64,000 bases of DNA from an uncultured cyanobacterium. Lineage in GTDB: Bacteria; Cyanobacteriota; Cyanobacteriia; Cyanobacteriales; Nostocaceae. The position numbers and the translations under genes were made by a program. The stretch spans positions 1 to 64,000 of the forward strand of contig CAIVAU010000141.1 in NCBI GenBank assembly GCA_903903925.1. The letters are read 5' to 3'. Below, piece by piece: positions 24,544 to 33,546 of the stretch (its first letter is position 1; each line of letters opens with the position of its first letter). The notes beneath the pieces are model-generated. The model had not been told where the DNA came from and did no database searches. It saw only the letters and a list, made by a program, of their open reading frames with translations.

Positions 24544-24575
24544 ACAACCAACAACCAACAACCAACAACCAACAA
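24544..24575. repeat. AACCAAC heptad repeat
   Basis: About four units of AACCAAC lie directly before the glk start codon, where a ribosome site would be expected. Confidence 0.9.
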
Positions 24576-24580
24576 TCTTT

Positions 24581-25606
24581 ATGACATTACTGCTAGCAGG
24601 AGATATCGGCGGTACAAAGACCATCCTCAGGCTGGTTGAAATATCAAACGATTCTGTTCTTAAAACAATAGATGAAGAACAGTATCGCAGTCAAGATTTT
24701 GCCGATTTTGTACCAATGGTACGCCAGTTCTTAGAAAAAGCTAACACATCAGTACCACAAAAAGCTTGTTTTGCGATCGCCGGGCCTGTGGTGAACAATA
24801 CCGCTAAGCTGACTAATTTAGTTTGGTTCCTTGACAGTCAACGTTTGCAAGAAGAACTAGGGATCGAGCAAGTTTGTCTCATTAACGACTTTGAAGCCGT
24901 TGGCTATGGGATCTTTGGTTTAGACGAAAAAGACTTGTATACTTTGCAAGTGGGTCAACCTAAACCAGAAGCTCCCATAGCGATTATTGGCGCTGGTACC
25001 GGGCTAGGTCAAGGATTTTTAGTTAAACAGGGAGAAAAACACCATATCTTTCCCTCAGAAGGTGGACACGCTGACTTTGCTCCCCGGACTGAGTTAGAGT
25101 TTCAACTGTTGAAATACTTGTTGGATAAACATGATATTCAACGGGTTTCTGTGGAACGGGTGGTTTCAGGAATGGGAATTGTCGCAATTTACCAGTTTCT
25201 ACGCGATCGCAAACTAGCCGTTGAATCCCCAGAGATTGCCAAAGTGGTGAGAATTTGGGAACAAGAGGCGGGACAGCAAGAGAAAAGCGTTGACCCAGGT
25301 GCTGCTATTGGAAATGCTGCACTGCAAAAGAGCGATCGCCTCAGTGAACAAACTATACAATTCTTTATAGCAGCATACGGTGCTGAAGCCGGCAATCTTG
25401 CCCTCAAACTGTTACCTTACGGCGGTTTATACATTGCTGGTGGAATTGCTCCCAAAATCCTCCCTTTAATTCAAGAGGAAAAGTTTCTGTTAAATTTCTC
25501 TCAAAAAGGCAGGATGCGTCGCCTTCTAGAAGATATCCCTGTGCATGTTGTCCTGAATTACCAAGTGGGATTAATTGGTGCTGCTATCTGTGCTGCTAGG
25601 TTATAA
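24581..25606 (+). CDS. glk: Glucokinase
   Basis: 341 residues, ATP-dependent phosphorylation of glucose, cytoplasmic. It has the phosphate-1 motif AGDIGGTKT (6-14), IAGPVVNN, the catalytic region CLINDFEAVGYG, the hinge IIGAGTGLGQGF, EGGHADFAPR and the adenosine motif GGLYIAGGIAPKI, all of the bacterial Glk (not ROK) type. It starts 60 bp after the phosphatase gene with only the AACCAAC repeat in between; the two may be co-transcribed. Confidence 0.95.
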   Translation: MTLLLAGDIGGTKTILRLVEISNDSVLKTIDEEQYRSQDFADFVPMVRQFLEKANTSVPQKACFAIAGPVVNNTAKLTNLVWFLDSQRLQEELGIEQVCLINDFEAVGYGIFGLDEKDLYTLQVGQPKPEAPIAIIGAGTGLGQGFLVKQGEKHHIFPSEGGHADFAPRTELEFQLLKYLLDKHDIQRVSVERVVSGMGIVAIYQFLRDRKLAVESPEIAKVVRIWEQEAGQQEKSVDPGAAIGNAALQKSDRLSEQTIQFFIAAYGAEAGNLALKLLPYGGLYIAGGIAPKILPLIQEEKFLLNFSQKGRMRRLLEDIPVHVVLNYQVGLIGAAICAARL

Positions 25607-25648
25607 CAAATACAAGCAGCATAAGTAATATTGGCACCTCCAAAAGCT

Positions 25649-26248
25649 ATGATAATCAGAGGTTTTCTACGATTAATTGCCACCACTTTAGTCTTGAGCA
25701 GTTTTACAGGAGTCGAAGCGCTTCCACCCAAACGCCCGCCTCAACCCAAGCCCAATATTTCTCTACCAGTACAGCCATCCTGGAAAGTATTTACAGCACC
25801 TGATGGACGCTTCACTGTCTTAATGCCAGGAACGCCGACGATGATGTATCAAACTCAAAAAACATACATGGGAGAAATTGACTTACAAGTATTTGTTGCT
25901 CAACCTCCCAAGCAAGAAGTGGCGTATTTAGTTGCTTACAACGACTTTCCTTATAGTTATGGTCAGATGGCGAACCCAGAAGAAATACTTAGGAATGCAC
26001 AGAATACAGCCTTAAAAACGACGCAAAGTCATCTAATCAGTCAGCGCAGTATTCGTAGTTCCAATGGTCATCCTGGTAGAGAAATTGTGTATGTAAATGC
26101 TGGAGGCAAAATCACGCAAGATCGGATGTATTTTGCCGATGGACGTTTGTATCAAGTGATGGCGATTACAACTAGAAAGCAGCAAAAAACTTTATCTCAA
26201 ACCATTACAGGTTATTTAAATTCCTTTAATGTTGTTTTGAAGCCATGA
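25649..26248 (+). CDS. Exported hypothetical protein (199 aa)
   Basis: From ATG 25649 (MIIRGFLRLIATTLVLSSF) there is a signal peptide of about 24 residues; an upstream TTG frame start is less likely. A Pro/Lys-rich linker follows (PPKRPPQPKPN). The globular part from about residue 50 (WKVFTAPDGRFTVLMPGTP) resembles cyanobacterial secreted domains of unknown function that begin with a PDG-x-F-x-V-x-MPG motif. No catalytic residues were identified. It lies 42 bp downstream of glk on the same strand. Confidence 0.7.
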   Translation: MIIRGFLRLIATTLVLSSFTGVEALPPKRPPQPKPNISLPVQPSWKVFTAPDGRFTVLMPGTPTMMYQTQKTYMGEIDLQVFVAQPPKQEVAYLVAYNDFPYSYGQMANPEEILRNAQNTALKTTQSHLISQRSIRSSNGHPGREIVYVNAGGKITQDRMYFADGRLYQVMAITTRKQQKTLSQTITGYLNSFNVVLKP

Positions 26249-26353
26249 GAACTTCGGGGGAGGCAGAATCTCTCCCGACACCAATAATTTTCCCTAGCCG
26301 AACCGTATTGCGACCATATCCGCCTTGGACAACGTGATAATCTGGAGCAAGTT

Positions 26354-26599
26354 ATGAACAAAAAGGTAACAGTTGTATTTGATGGGAGTGTTTTACTTCC
26401 GGATGCGCCTTTGGATTTAACACCGAACACGCGCTATGTAATTGTGATTCAAGAGTTGATTTCACCATCTGTAAAAGGTGATGCTTGGGATGTGCTGGAG
26501 GCGATGACGGGAACGATAGAAGCACCGCCGGACTGGTCTAGCGAACATGACCATTACTTGTATGGTACGCCTAAGAGGGAGACGGAAGGTAGAGAATGA
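26354..26599 (+). CDS. Antitoxin of a PIN-type toxin-antitoxin pair
   Basis: 81 residues. The beta-rich N-terminus (VTVVFDGSVLLPDAPLDLTP) resembles AbrB/DUF104-like cyanobacterial antitoxins, and the acidic, disordered C-terminus would wrap the toxin. It overlaps the next gene by 4 bp (ATGA), a classic TA arrangement, and probably represses its own operon. Confidence 0.75.
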   Translation: MNKKVTVVFDGSVLLPDAPLDLTPNTRYVIVIQELISPSVKGDAWDVLEAMTGTIEAPPDWSSEHDHYLYGTPKRETEGRE

Positions 26600-27009
26600 G
26601 CGATGAACGCTTATTTTTAGATACGGTGTTTATCCAGGCTTTGTTAAATAAACGCGACCAGTATCACACTCAGGCTAGAAGATTTTTGCCAAGAGTAAGA
26701 GCGGCGGCTGACGTTTGGGTGACGGAAGCGGTATTGCTAGAAGTGGGTAATGCTTTGGGTGTTGTCAATCGCCAAGGCGCAGTGCAATTTATTCAACAGT
26801 GTTACGATACAACTAATTTGCAAGTGGTAACGGTGGATACACCAATGCTCGCTCGTGCTTTACATCTGTACAGCGAGCGTCCTGACAAAACTTGGGGTTT
26901 GACAGACTGCATCTCATTTGTGGTGATGTGGGAGCAAGGTTTGACCGATGCAGTAACTGCCGATGTGCATTTTGTCCAAGCGGGATTTCGCGCATTGTTA
27001 CGGGAGTAA
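26596..27009 (+). CDS. PIN-domain ribonuclease toxin (VapC-like)
   Basis: 137 residues. Metal ligands of the PIN nuclease are visible: Asp9 in FLDTVFIQALL, Glu in EAVLLEVGNAL, Asp in TWGLTDCISF and a final Asp in VTADVHF. These enzymes cleave RNA, often tRNA, when the antitoxin is lost. The start codon overlaps the antitoxin stop. The gene is complete, so the pair looks functional. Confidence 0.85.
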   Translation: MSDERLFLDTVFIQALLNKRDQYHTQARRFLPRVRAAADVWVTEAVLLEVGNALGVVNRQGAVQFIQQCYDTTNLQVVTVDTPMLARALHLYSERPDKTWGLTDCISFVVMWEQGLTDAVTADVHFVQAGFRALLRE

Positions 27010-27130
27010 TGGACTCCGAACGGCTCTTTGATCAGCTTTTTCAATAGATACTTAAAAAACTTATTAGTAGAATTACTGTTCACAACAACATGGGGCAAAT
27101 ATAACCAAGCTGGCGCTGGGGCAATAAAAA

Positions 27131-27811
27131 ATGGTTAAGTCTTGTGATAAAGATAGTCTTGAAAACCTTTCTCCCGAAATCTCTATACACAGCCCAAATC
27201 TACTAATTCTCGGTTGTTCGCAACGCAAGCGCTGCGACTCAGGATTGTTAAGAGCGATCGCCAGATATAATGGTCCCACCTTCCAAGTACTGCGTCGATT
27301 TCTGAAGCAACAGCCTCAAGTTTCAAACAGTATCAGTACATATATATTGTCGGCAGAGTTCGGTTTGATTCCTCAAGATTTCCTCATCCCGTATTATGAC
27401 CGACGAATGACAGCAAGTAGAGCTATTGAGTTGCGATCTAGCACCGTTGCAAAACTGAGCGATATTGTCAATTTCAGATCCTATAAAGAAGTTTTTCTCT
27501 GCATGAGTCAAATTTACTTTCAAGCCATACAAGGATACGAGGCTATTTTCCCTAACAATATAAATGTGCAAGTAGCCTCTGGTAGTTTGGGTCGAAAGTT
27601 AGGGGAATTGCATGATTGGTTGCATGGGAAACCACCTGAGGTGCCCCAAAGTATGCAAAAAAATATTAATTTAAGTAAAAACCCAATAATTAAGGGAATA
27701 GAGGTTCTGCTTACTACACAGCAAATACTTAATATTGCTCACCAGTCATTGGAGAAAAGTGGGTCAGCGTTGCGGGTTTTCACGAAACTGTTGAGGAGGC
27801 TCTCAAAATAG
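27131..27811 (+). CDS. DUF6884-like protein (226 aa)
   Basis: The N-terminal two thirds shows LLILGCSQRKR, a G-L-x-R-A-I-x-R-Y-x-G-P-x-F segment, YILSAEFGLI and YYDRRMTASRA. This pattern is what I know from DUF6884/YaaA-like proteins, some of which associate with base-modification enzymes of the tRNA-guanine transglycosylase type. The C-terminal 60 residues (after HDWLHGK) are not conserved to my eye. The 3' end overlaps the sigma-like remnant, so the tail may be partly non-native. Function is unknown. Confidence 0.5.
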   Translation: MVKSCDKDSLENLSPEISIHSPNLLILGCSQRKRCDSGLLRAIARYNGPTFQVLRRFLKQQPQVSNSISTYILSAEFGLIPQDFLIPYYDRRMTASRAIELRSSTVAKLSDIVNFRSYKEVFLCMSQIYFQAIQGYEAIFPNNINVQVASGSLGRKLGELHDWLHGKPPEVPQSMQKNINLSKNPIIKGIEVLLTTQQILNIAHQSLEKSGSALRVFTKLLRRLSK

Positions 27812-27915
27812 CTGTTAAATTTGACCCTAATCGTTCGCCTCGTCCCTGGCTATTGGGTATTGCAACTAAAAAAATACGGTTCTTCAGTACTTGTTATGCT
27901 AAATTAAGAGTCTAG
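27790..27915 (+). pseudogene. Possible ECF sigma-factor remnant
   Basis: In a frame different from the upstream gene, a peptide with KFDPNRSPRPWLLGIATKKI can be read. It resembles sigma-70 region 2 of ECF-type factors (D-P-x-R-x-x-x-PWL-x-GIA). It lacks a proper start and ends after 41 codons at TAG 27913. It is best seen as a gene scrap. Confidence 0.3.
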
Positions 27916-28076
27916 TAGAGGGAACAGGGTTCATACTGATGCATCTGAGGAAAATCAAATTCTTGATGATTGGTAAAGAACTTCATTATAGTACATCTGT
28001 ACTAAAAATTTCCATTTCGTTTAGGATTGCTATAGCTCTATGCCAAACTAAATTAAGTTAGTTAGGTCGCCTGTTA

Positions 28077-28196
28077 ATGCAAGTTGTTGCTGGCATCAGT
28101 CTAAAAGGAATCAAACCTCGCGTGTGGGATAAAAATTCTCCTTATTATCTTCCACAATTGCGAGCAGTTATGGTTTCCTACGCCGAATTTCATCAA
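28077..28196 (+). pseudogene. N-terminal stump of a tRNA-guanine-transglycosylase-like gene
   Basis: Forty codons from ATG 28077 (QVVAGISLKGIKPRVWDKN then SPYYLPQLRAVMVSYAEFHQ) look like the start of cyanobacterial TGT/DpdA-like proteins. The similarity stops at about 28196, and the rest of that open frame is antisense to the antitoxin gene. With the DUF6884-like gene just upstream, this may be the ruin of a two-gene base-modification module. The family call is from memory of the pattern and needs a search. Confidence 0.35.
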
Positions 28197-28255
28197 AGAT
28201 CCGTACTTCGACCACAATCTGTCAAAGAAAGACTCTGGTGTATTGTCGTACAAAG

Positions 28256-28513
28256 TCACTCTGCATTAATCCTGTTCCATAGCTCACTAATTGGTCTAGT
28301 TTGCCCCGATTTTTCTTGTTGTAAAGCTCTCTTCAAGCTGGCTTTAACCTCCTCAACAGGAGTATCGTCAGGATCATCTTCTCTTGTTTCTGTCTGTTCT
28401 GAAAATAAGACGATCACCCTAACCCGAGTGAGATCAGCCATTCCCTGGAGTGGCTCATCCAAAATCAAATTGCCTTGGGCATCAATTCTGCCAGTTACTT
28501 CCATCGCTTTCAT
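28256..28513 (-). CDS. RelN-type antitoxin, orphan
   Basis: 85 residues. The N-terminal AbrB-like strand region has VTGRIDAQGNLILDEPL and VRVIVLFSEQ. The C-terminus VEEVKASLKRALQQEKSG followed by TRPISELWNRI is typical of cyanobacterial RelN/RelB-like antitoxins whose partner is a RelE-type mRNA interferase. No toxin gene follows on this strand; the downstream sequence is a scrambled segment next to the TGT-like stump. It appears to be an orphan antitoxin. Confidence 0.7.
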   Translation of the reverse strand: MKAMEVTGRIDAQGNLILDEPLQGMADLTRVRVIVLFSEQTETREDDPDDTPVEEVKASLKRALQQEKSGQTRPISELWNRINAE

Positions 28514-28732
28514 CTTTTGCCCACCTCATTCTATAGAAGATCTTAGCATCCAGCAGCGGCAGATAGATTAAAGCAGAATGACTGGCTGTAGGTGGTGTTT
28601 AATTGCACTTCAACTCCAGAGGTTTAGCCTATAGAAGACCGGATACGATTAAGATGGAAATCAAAGCGTGAAAATTCAACATTATCACGTTTCGGTTCAA
28701 AAAATCTTAATATCACAATTGATTGTATATTT

Positions 28733-29386
28733 ATGCAAGTACAAACGCAAAAACACTACTACACACCTGAAGAATATTTAGAACTTGAGGAAAAAGCAGA
28801 ATATAAAAGTGAATACCGTGATGGAAAAATCGTACCGATGACTGGAGGAACAACAAATCATAATGAAATTGCTGGAAACTTTTATGCAAATTTAAAATTT
28901 GCTCTAAAAGGGCAGAATTATCGAGTGTATATGGCTGACGTGCGCTTATGGCTACCCCGTTATCGCCAATACACTTATCCTGATGTCATGGTGATTCAGG
29001 GACAACCAGTCTATACAGGAACGAATACAACGACGGTAATGAATCCTTGTTTAATTGCCGAAGTTTTGTCTAAATCTACTAAGAATTATGACCAAGGAGA
29101 TAAGTTTCTCTACTACCGTTCTATCCCAGAATTCAAGGAATATATTTTAATAGACCAATATCAATATCATGTCATGCAGTATGTTAAAACTGCTGATAAT
29201 CAATGGTTGTTTACTGAGATTGAAGGTCAATCTGCTACTTTATCACTGCAAACGATTGATTTTCAAATTCAACTTAGCGACCTTTACGAGCAAGTGAATT
29301 TTGCAGACAGTACAGATAATACCGATAAAGGGATTACGGCTGACTTGCAGACTCATCCGGAAATAACTTTGAGAAGCAAGCACTGA
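28733..29386 (+). CDS. Uma2-family (DUF820) putative endonuclease
   Basis: 217 residues of the PD-(D/E)XK fold very common in cyanobacteria. It has YYTPEEYLELEEKAEYKSEY at the start, the catalytic-type Asp in YPDVMVI, Glu in LIAEVLSKST and Lys in DQGDKFLYYRSI. The C-terminal 25 residues (from about ADSTDNTDK) are poorly conserved and are read antisense to a convergent small gene, with which it overlaps by 53 bp. These genes spread in accessory regions; the biological role is unproven. Confidence 0.85.
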   Translation: MQVQTQKHYYTPEEYLELEEKAEYKSEYRDGKIVPMTGGTTNHNEIAGNFYANLKFALKGQNYRVYMADVRLWLPRYRQYTYPDVMVIQGQPVYTGTNTTTVMNPCLIAEVLSKSTKNYDQGDKFLYYRSIPEFKEYILIDQYQYHVMQYVKTADNQWLFTEIEGQSATLSLQTIDFQIQLSDLYEQVNFADSTDNTDKGITADLQTHPEITLRSKH

Positions 29387-29564
29387 AAATTTGCTGATCG
29401 CGCTCTTCTCGCATTTGATAGGTAATTTCTTCTATTGGTGGATCAAATGGTTTTCCGCCACGATCAGTGTTAATCTGAGAGCGTAACTTACGAATCCGTA
29501 AGAGCGTATCGCTCGCATCTGATTCGTGCAATTTTTCGTTTAAAAGTGCTCGTTCTTCTTTGGG
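29334..29564 (-). pseudogene. 3' part of a small helical gene split by an IS4 element
   Basis: This frame (ALLNEKLHESDASDTLLRIR, then PFDPPIEEITYQMREERDQQ) has no start of its own before the IS end. Removing the element and one 10-bp target copy joins it in frame to 31291-31348. This restores a 92-residue protein that begins MNTQLVNSLLQIIQSLPKEE. The product is charged and helical and resembles cyanobacterial antitoxin-like small proteins that begin with an amphipathic 'LVxSLxQxIxSLPxEE' helix. It is clearly inactivated. Confidence 0.75.
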
Positions 29565-31290
29565 CTATCCATTATAAACATATTTCTTAACAAAAAATTT
29601 GACAAAAACCGGAAATTGTGTATGCTCTCTTTATTTGAACCAGAAGTAAAACCAAGGTCAAGCAATGGAGGAATGGATCACACTAGAACTAGAGAGAACA
29701 GAATTAGGGGACGCAAGAAGAACCAAACGGTTAATCAAAATCGGGGAAAATTTGAGTGCCAAACCGGAAGCGAGCGTTCCCGTGGCGAGTGGAACATGGG
29801 CCGAAACGAAGGCGACCTATGACTTTTGGGACTCACCCTACATCACACCATCCATGATTAGACAGGGACATATTGATGCGACAGTAGAGCGAATAGAAAA
29901 GCACCAAATAGTTTTAGCCATTCAAGATACAACAGAACTCAACTACACCACTCACAAAGCAATGTCGGGAATAGGATATCTCGATAGTAAATATGCTCAA
30001 GGATTAAAAGTCCACTCAGTCTTCACAGTTTCCGTACAGGGAGTACCATTGGGGATTATTGAGCAACAAATGTGGGCAAGGAATGAAGTTGAACTTGGAA
30101 AAGCAGAACTGAGGAAACAAAAATCCACCGCAGATAAAGAAAGTCAAAAATGGCTGGATGGGTTGAAATTAACCGACTCAATTATTCCGCAATCAGTACG
30201 AGTAGTGACCATTGCCGACCGAGAAGCCGATATTTATGACTTATTTGCTTGTTCTCGTCGTCCAGGTTCAGATTTTCTGATTCGAGCCACTCAAAATCGC
30301 TGCTTAGATGGTAGTGAACAGCATTTATGGGAAACATTGTCGTCACAAAAGTCTCAAGGCACAATGACAGTGGAGGTCAACCGCTCGATCACTCAACCTC
30401 AAAGAACCGCTACTCTCGACATCCGTTACACCACTATTGCCATTGCACCACCACAAAATCGTGCCAAGGCAGAACAACTAGCTCCAGTAACATTACAGGC
30501 AATTTTAGTCACAGAAGCAGACCCACCACCAGAGTGTGAGCCGATTACTTGGTTACTTCTGACAACTTTAGAAATTACCAGCCTCGAAGATGTACATTCC
30601 TATGTGCGATGGTACAGCTATCGTTGGTTGATTGAACGTTATCATTATGTCTTAAAAAGTGGTTGTGGCGTGGAGAAGTTACAATTGGAAACTGCCCAAA
30701 GATTAGAGATGGCTTTAGCCACCTACAGCATAGTGGCAGGCGCGTTTGTTGTGGCTGACTTACTTAGCTCGTTGTTCTCCGGATGATAGCTGTGAACAGG
30801 TTTTAGCCCCTCATGAGTGGCAAGTCCTGTATGCCACCATACATCATCAACCGTATCCTCATTCTACACCACCGACTCTGGCGCAAGCTGTCCATTGGAT
30901 TGCCCGACTGGGTGGGTTTTTAGGTCGCAAAGGCGATGGCTCTCCCGGCGTGAAAGTTCTGTGGCGTGGATTGAGTCGATTACATGATCTGGTTGAGGGT
31001 TGGCTTATTTGTCAGTCTCTCAATCGTTGATTGTTACTCCATTTTCTCTTCAGTTTTTTACTCCTATTGTAGAATTCCCCAGTAGAAATGGTGCGACGAT
31101 CGCCCGTTTTTCGGTTCATCCCACAGTTTATGCATTGCTCCCTAGCATTGAGTTAGTCATTCTTTTTGTGACTGTGTTAATTCTCATCCCCATTTCATCA
31201 AGTCAAGAGTGATTTTTTCCTCTCCTCTCCCCTACATAAATTCTGACTTTTGTCAAATTTTGTGTTAAGAAAGATGTTTATAATGGATAG
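29565..31290 (+). mobile_element. IS4-family insertion sequence, 1726 bp
   Basis: The ends are 43-bp inverted repeats, 29565-29607 and 31248-31290, starting CTATCCATTATAAACAT, with two mismatches. A 10-bp direct repeat, CTTCTTTGGG, flanks the element at 29555-29564 and 31291-31300. The encoded transposase is of the Tn5/IS50-like IS4 group. The intact target duplication and near-identical ends mean insertion was recent or the element is little changed. It lies inside a small gene that reads in the opposite direction. Confidence 0.95.
29665..31030 (+). pseudogene. IS4-family transposase, frameshifted
   Basis: The first frame (29665-30786) covers the N-terminal DNA-binding domain and most of the DDE core: Asp in VLAIQDTTELN, Asp in VTIADREADIYD, and the YREK signature in WYSYRWLIERYHYVLK with its Glu. 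Near 30740 the frame changes: the expected LLWLTYLARCSP segment is read in another frame, which continues as an in-phase C-terminal domain (HEWQVLYATIHH to GRKGDGSPGVKVLWRGLSRL) to a stop at 31028-31030. A single small indel between about 30730 and 30750 explains it. Without a frameshift the protein lacks its last about 90 residues, so the element is probably non-autonomous. Confidence 0.85.
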
Positions 31291-31348
31291 CTTCTTTGGG
31301 GAGGGATTGGATAATTTGCAGTAGAGAATTTACCAGTTGCGTATTCAT
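31291..31348 (-). pseudogene. 5' part of the small gene split by the IS4 element
   Basis: It starts at ATG 31348 and encodes MNTQLVNSLLQIIQSLPKE before running into the IS right end. It joins in frame with 29334-29554 once the element and one copy of CTTCTTTGGG are removed. Confidence 0.75.
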
Positions 31349-31603
31349 AACTTTATGGCGAGTAACTATATTATTTATATATCTTAATCAAAGACAGACC
31401 TGTGGTAGAGGCGATACCTGCGCCTACCCATACCTACAGATTAGCTGATCAAAGCATTTTTGAGCTAGTGTACAAATATTTTTGATATAATAAACGTCTG
31501 TAGAGCTTTGCCACAAGGAGATTTAGCGAAATCGAATAAACTGTAAATTTTGATTAATTTATTGTTTGGTTGTTAAAAATATAACTACATTAAGTATTCT
31601 CTC

Positions 31604-31972
31604 TTAAGAACAAATAATTTCCCAAGCTTGTGATGCTACACTTCCAACTGGAATTGTGACAGGTTTTTGACTGTCGCCATAGTTATGAGAAGCAATTAAA
31701 TGACCGTTCAGTGTATATTGCTTATCAGCTATCAACCTTTGTCTTCGTTCTCGACACGCTATTGACCAGCGAGACCGATGAATCTCTTTTTTGTATGGAA
31801 AAATAACCCAGTAATTGTAATAGCCATTTGTCCCTTCTATAGAGTCTGTATCTAGATAGTAAGAAATTCCATTTTCTGACTTACCAACCGATACCAAATT
31901 TTCAGCATATGTTGGTAATGCAAAAGATAAAGTCATTAAAAAAGCGATCGCCAATTGCTTAAACATAGTCAT
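31604..31972 (-). CDS. Exported small protein, surface-adhesin-E-like
   Basis: 122 residues from ATG 31972; the upstream extension in the open frame is unlikely. A signal peptide (MTMFKQLAIAFLMTLSFALPTYA) precedes a compact domain with ISYYLDTDSIE, a Trp/Tyr-rich strand and IACRERRQRL. This pattern is seen in short secreted proteins related to surface-adhesin protein E. Two cysteines, one at the C-terminus (EIICS), could form a disulfide. Function unknown. Confidence 0.6.
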   Translation of the reverse strand: MTMFKQLAIAFLMTLSFALPTYAENLVSVGKSENGISYYLDTDSIEGTNGYYNYWVIFPYKKEIHRSRWSIACRERRQRLIADKQYTLNGHLIASHNYGDSQKPVTIPVGSVASQAWEIICS

Positions 31973-32148
31973 TTTTATCACCAAGCTTGCTCCTTCACCC
32001 TGTTGCCTTTCCATATCTGCCGATGAGTAATCTAACCTTCACTCTTCTAGCTTCTACAACCAAAGTAAATTTTGGCATCAGTAAGGGCTTTGAACTTTAT
32101 GTGAGGACATTGTGAGGAGGCGATCGCAACTACATGCCAAGCCGATTC

Positions 32149-33546
32149 TCATTCAACCTTCTTGGTTTCTGGTGCTGCTTCTTTTGGTGTAACTGCTGAT
32201 TGAGTCAACGGCGAAGTAAGAGATGGTGCAGCATCACTATCCTGATGGGGAGGAACTTTTTCAGGTAATACGGTTGATTCAGATTTGGGGGTTACCTTAG
32301 GCTGTGGTTCATCTGTAGTTTCGGGTTGCGGAGACTTGATAATAATCTCTGGCAACGTCGGAGGCAAACTCGGGGATGGTTCAGCTGTAGTTTCTGGTTG
32401 CGGAGACTTGATAATAATCTTTGGCAACGTCGGAGGCAAACTGGGAGATGGTTCAGCAGTTGTTTGAGGAGGTTTCTCTTGCTGTTTTGCCTGAGTTGAT
32501 TTTGTTTGTGGTGCTTCTTGTTGTTTAGGTGCAACAGGAGGCTGTTTTTCTTCCTTTAGCTTTGTTTCTGGAGGTTTTTCGACGGTAGGAGTGGGTGTAA
32601 CTGGGATCTTACCAGTGTCTTTAAGGTCTACTATTGCTCGGAGTTGATCTGCTGAGAGTTCCCCTCTGACAATTTTGGCAAGAGTGTTTTGACCCTTAGG
32701 TTCATAGGTGACGAGCTTAACTGTGCTGTTGAAGACATTTTTAACAGGGTTACCCTGCTCATCCAGGAATTCAAGCTTGACCCAGTTTTTACCAGGCTTA
32801 AAGCCTTTAAGGTAAACCGCTTGCCAACGATCAAGAACGAAGCTTTCATCATTTATAGTACAGCGGATACGCCAATCAGTGATTTCGTCCTTGGGATTCT
32901 CTTGAGCGACTAGGTGCAGTGGGGCGTTAGTGAGGTAAAAGTCTAGTAGGATTGGTTGTGCCCCGTATTGGCCTTGAGGACTGTTATAGGTTAGCAGTGG
33001 TTTAGTTGGATCGGGGTTGTTGTCGTCAGTTTTAGTGAAAACGTGAAATGTTGTTTCAGCATAAGCGCCTTCATTTTTAAAGCTTTCATTCCAGGGGTAA
33101 GAGGCAAATACACGTAGAGTGTGAGTACCCGGAGAAACGTTTGGCAAAACTAGAGGCTGGTTTAGGTCATAGACGGCTAGGTAAGGTTCGTTATCAAGAA
33201 TGACCTGTAAATGAGGCCCGAGATCCAGTTGCTGATCTTTAAATAGGGGTAGATCTTTAACTTGGAAGCGGACTGTTACGGTGTTGTCTTGGAGTATTTC
33301 GTCAGATTTGGGAGTAACTATTACTACTTGTGGTTGATAAACTTCCAGCGCTGGGCGCAGTTCTTGGATTGTGATTGGGGGGGAAACCTCTGAGATTAGC
33401 TTTGAAAGGTGAGCTTTTTCTGGCTGGATGCCAGATGGCTCTTGGCTTACAGCTTTTTCACCGCCACAACTAGTTAAATATAATACAAATACTAATACTG
33501 TTAACGATTTGAGGATCGCAATTGCTGTTGTCCGCCACGAGTTCAT
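32149..33546 (-). CDS. Large lipoprotein with Pro-rich tandem repeats
   Basis: 465 residues. A signal peptide with lipobox LTSC (Cys27) anchors it to a membrane. The region about 60-290 is beta-rich (Ig-like strands, VIVTPKSDEILQDNTVTVRF, HTLRVFASYPW) and seems to be a conserved cyanobacterial domain of unknown role. The tail from about 310 is Pro/Glu/Lys-rich and includes two near-identical 26-residue units containing PSPSLPPTLPKIIIKSPQP. The repeated DNA (about 32320-32460) is nearly identical too, so the duplication is recent. The tail could span the cell wall. Confidence 0.7.
   Translation of the reverse strand: MNSWRTTAIAILKSLTVLVFVLYLTSCGGEKAVSQEPSGIQPEKAHLSKLISEVSPPITIQELRPALEVYQPQVVIVTPKSDEILQDNTVTVRFQVKDLPLFKDQQLDLGPHLQVILDNEPYLAVYDLNQPLVLPNVSPGTHTLRVFASYPWNESFKNEGAYAETTFHVFTKTDDNNPDPTKPLLTYNSPQGQYGAQPILLDFYLTNAPLHLVAQENPKDEITDWRIRCTINDESFVLDRWQAVYLKGFKPGKNWVKLEFLDEQGNPVKNVFNSTVKLVTYEPKGQNTLAKIVRGELSADQLRAIVDLKDTGKIPVTPTPTVEKPPETKLKEEKQPPVAPKQQEAPQTKSTQAKQQEKPPQTTAEPSPSLPPTLPKIIIKSPQPETTAEPSPSLPPTLPEIIIKSPQPETTDEPQPKVTPKSESTVLPEKVPPHQDSDAAPSLTSPLTQSAVTPKEAAPETKKVE

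Noticed and set aside
31000-31212. Passenger gene inside the IS4 element
   Set aside because: The frame is AT-rich and hydrophobic with no family resemblance. It overlaps the real C-terminal transposase frame and the end of the element.
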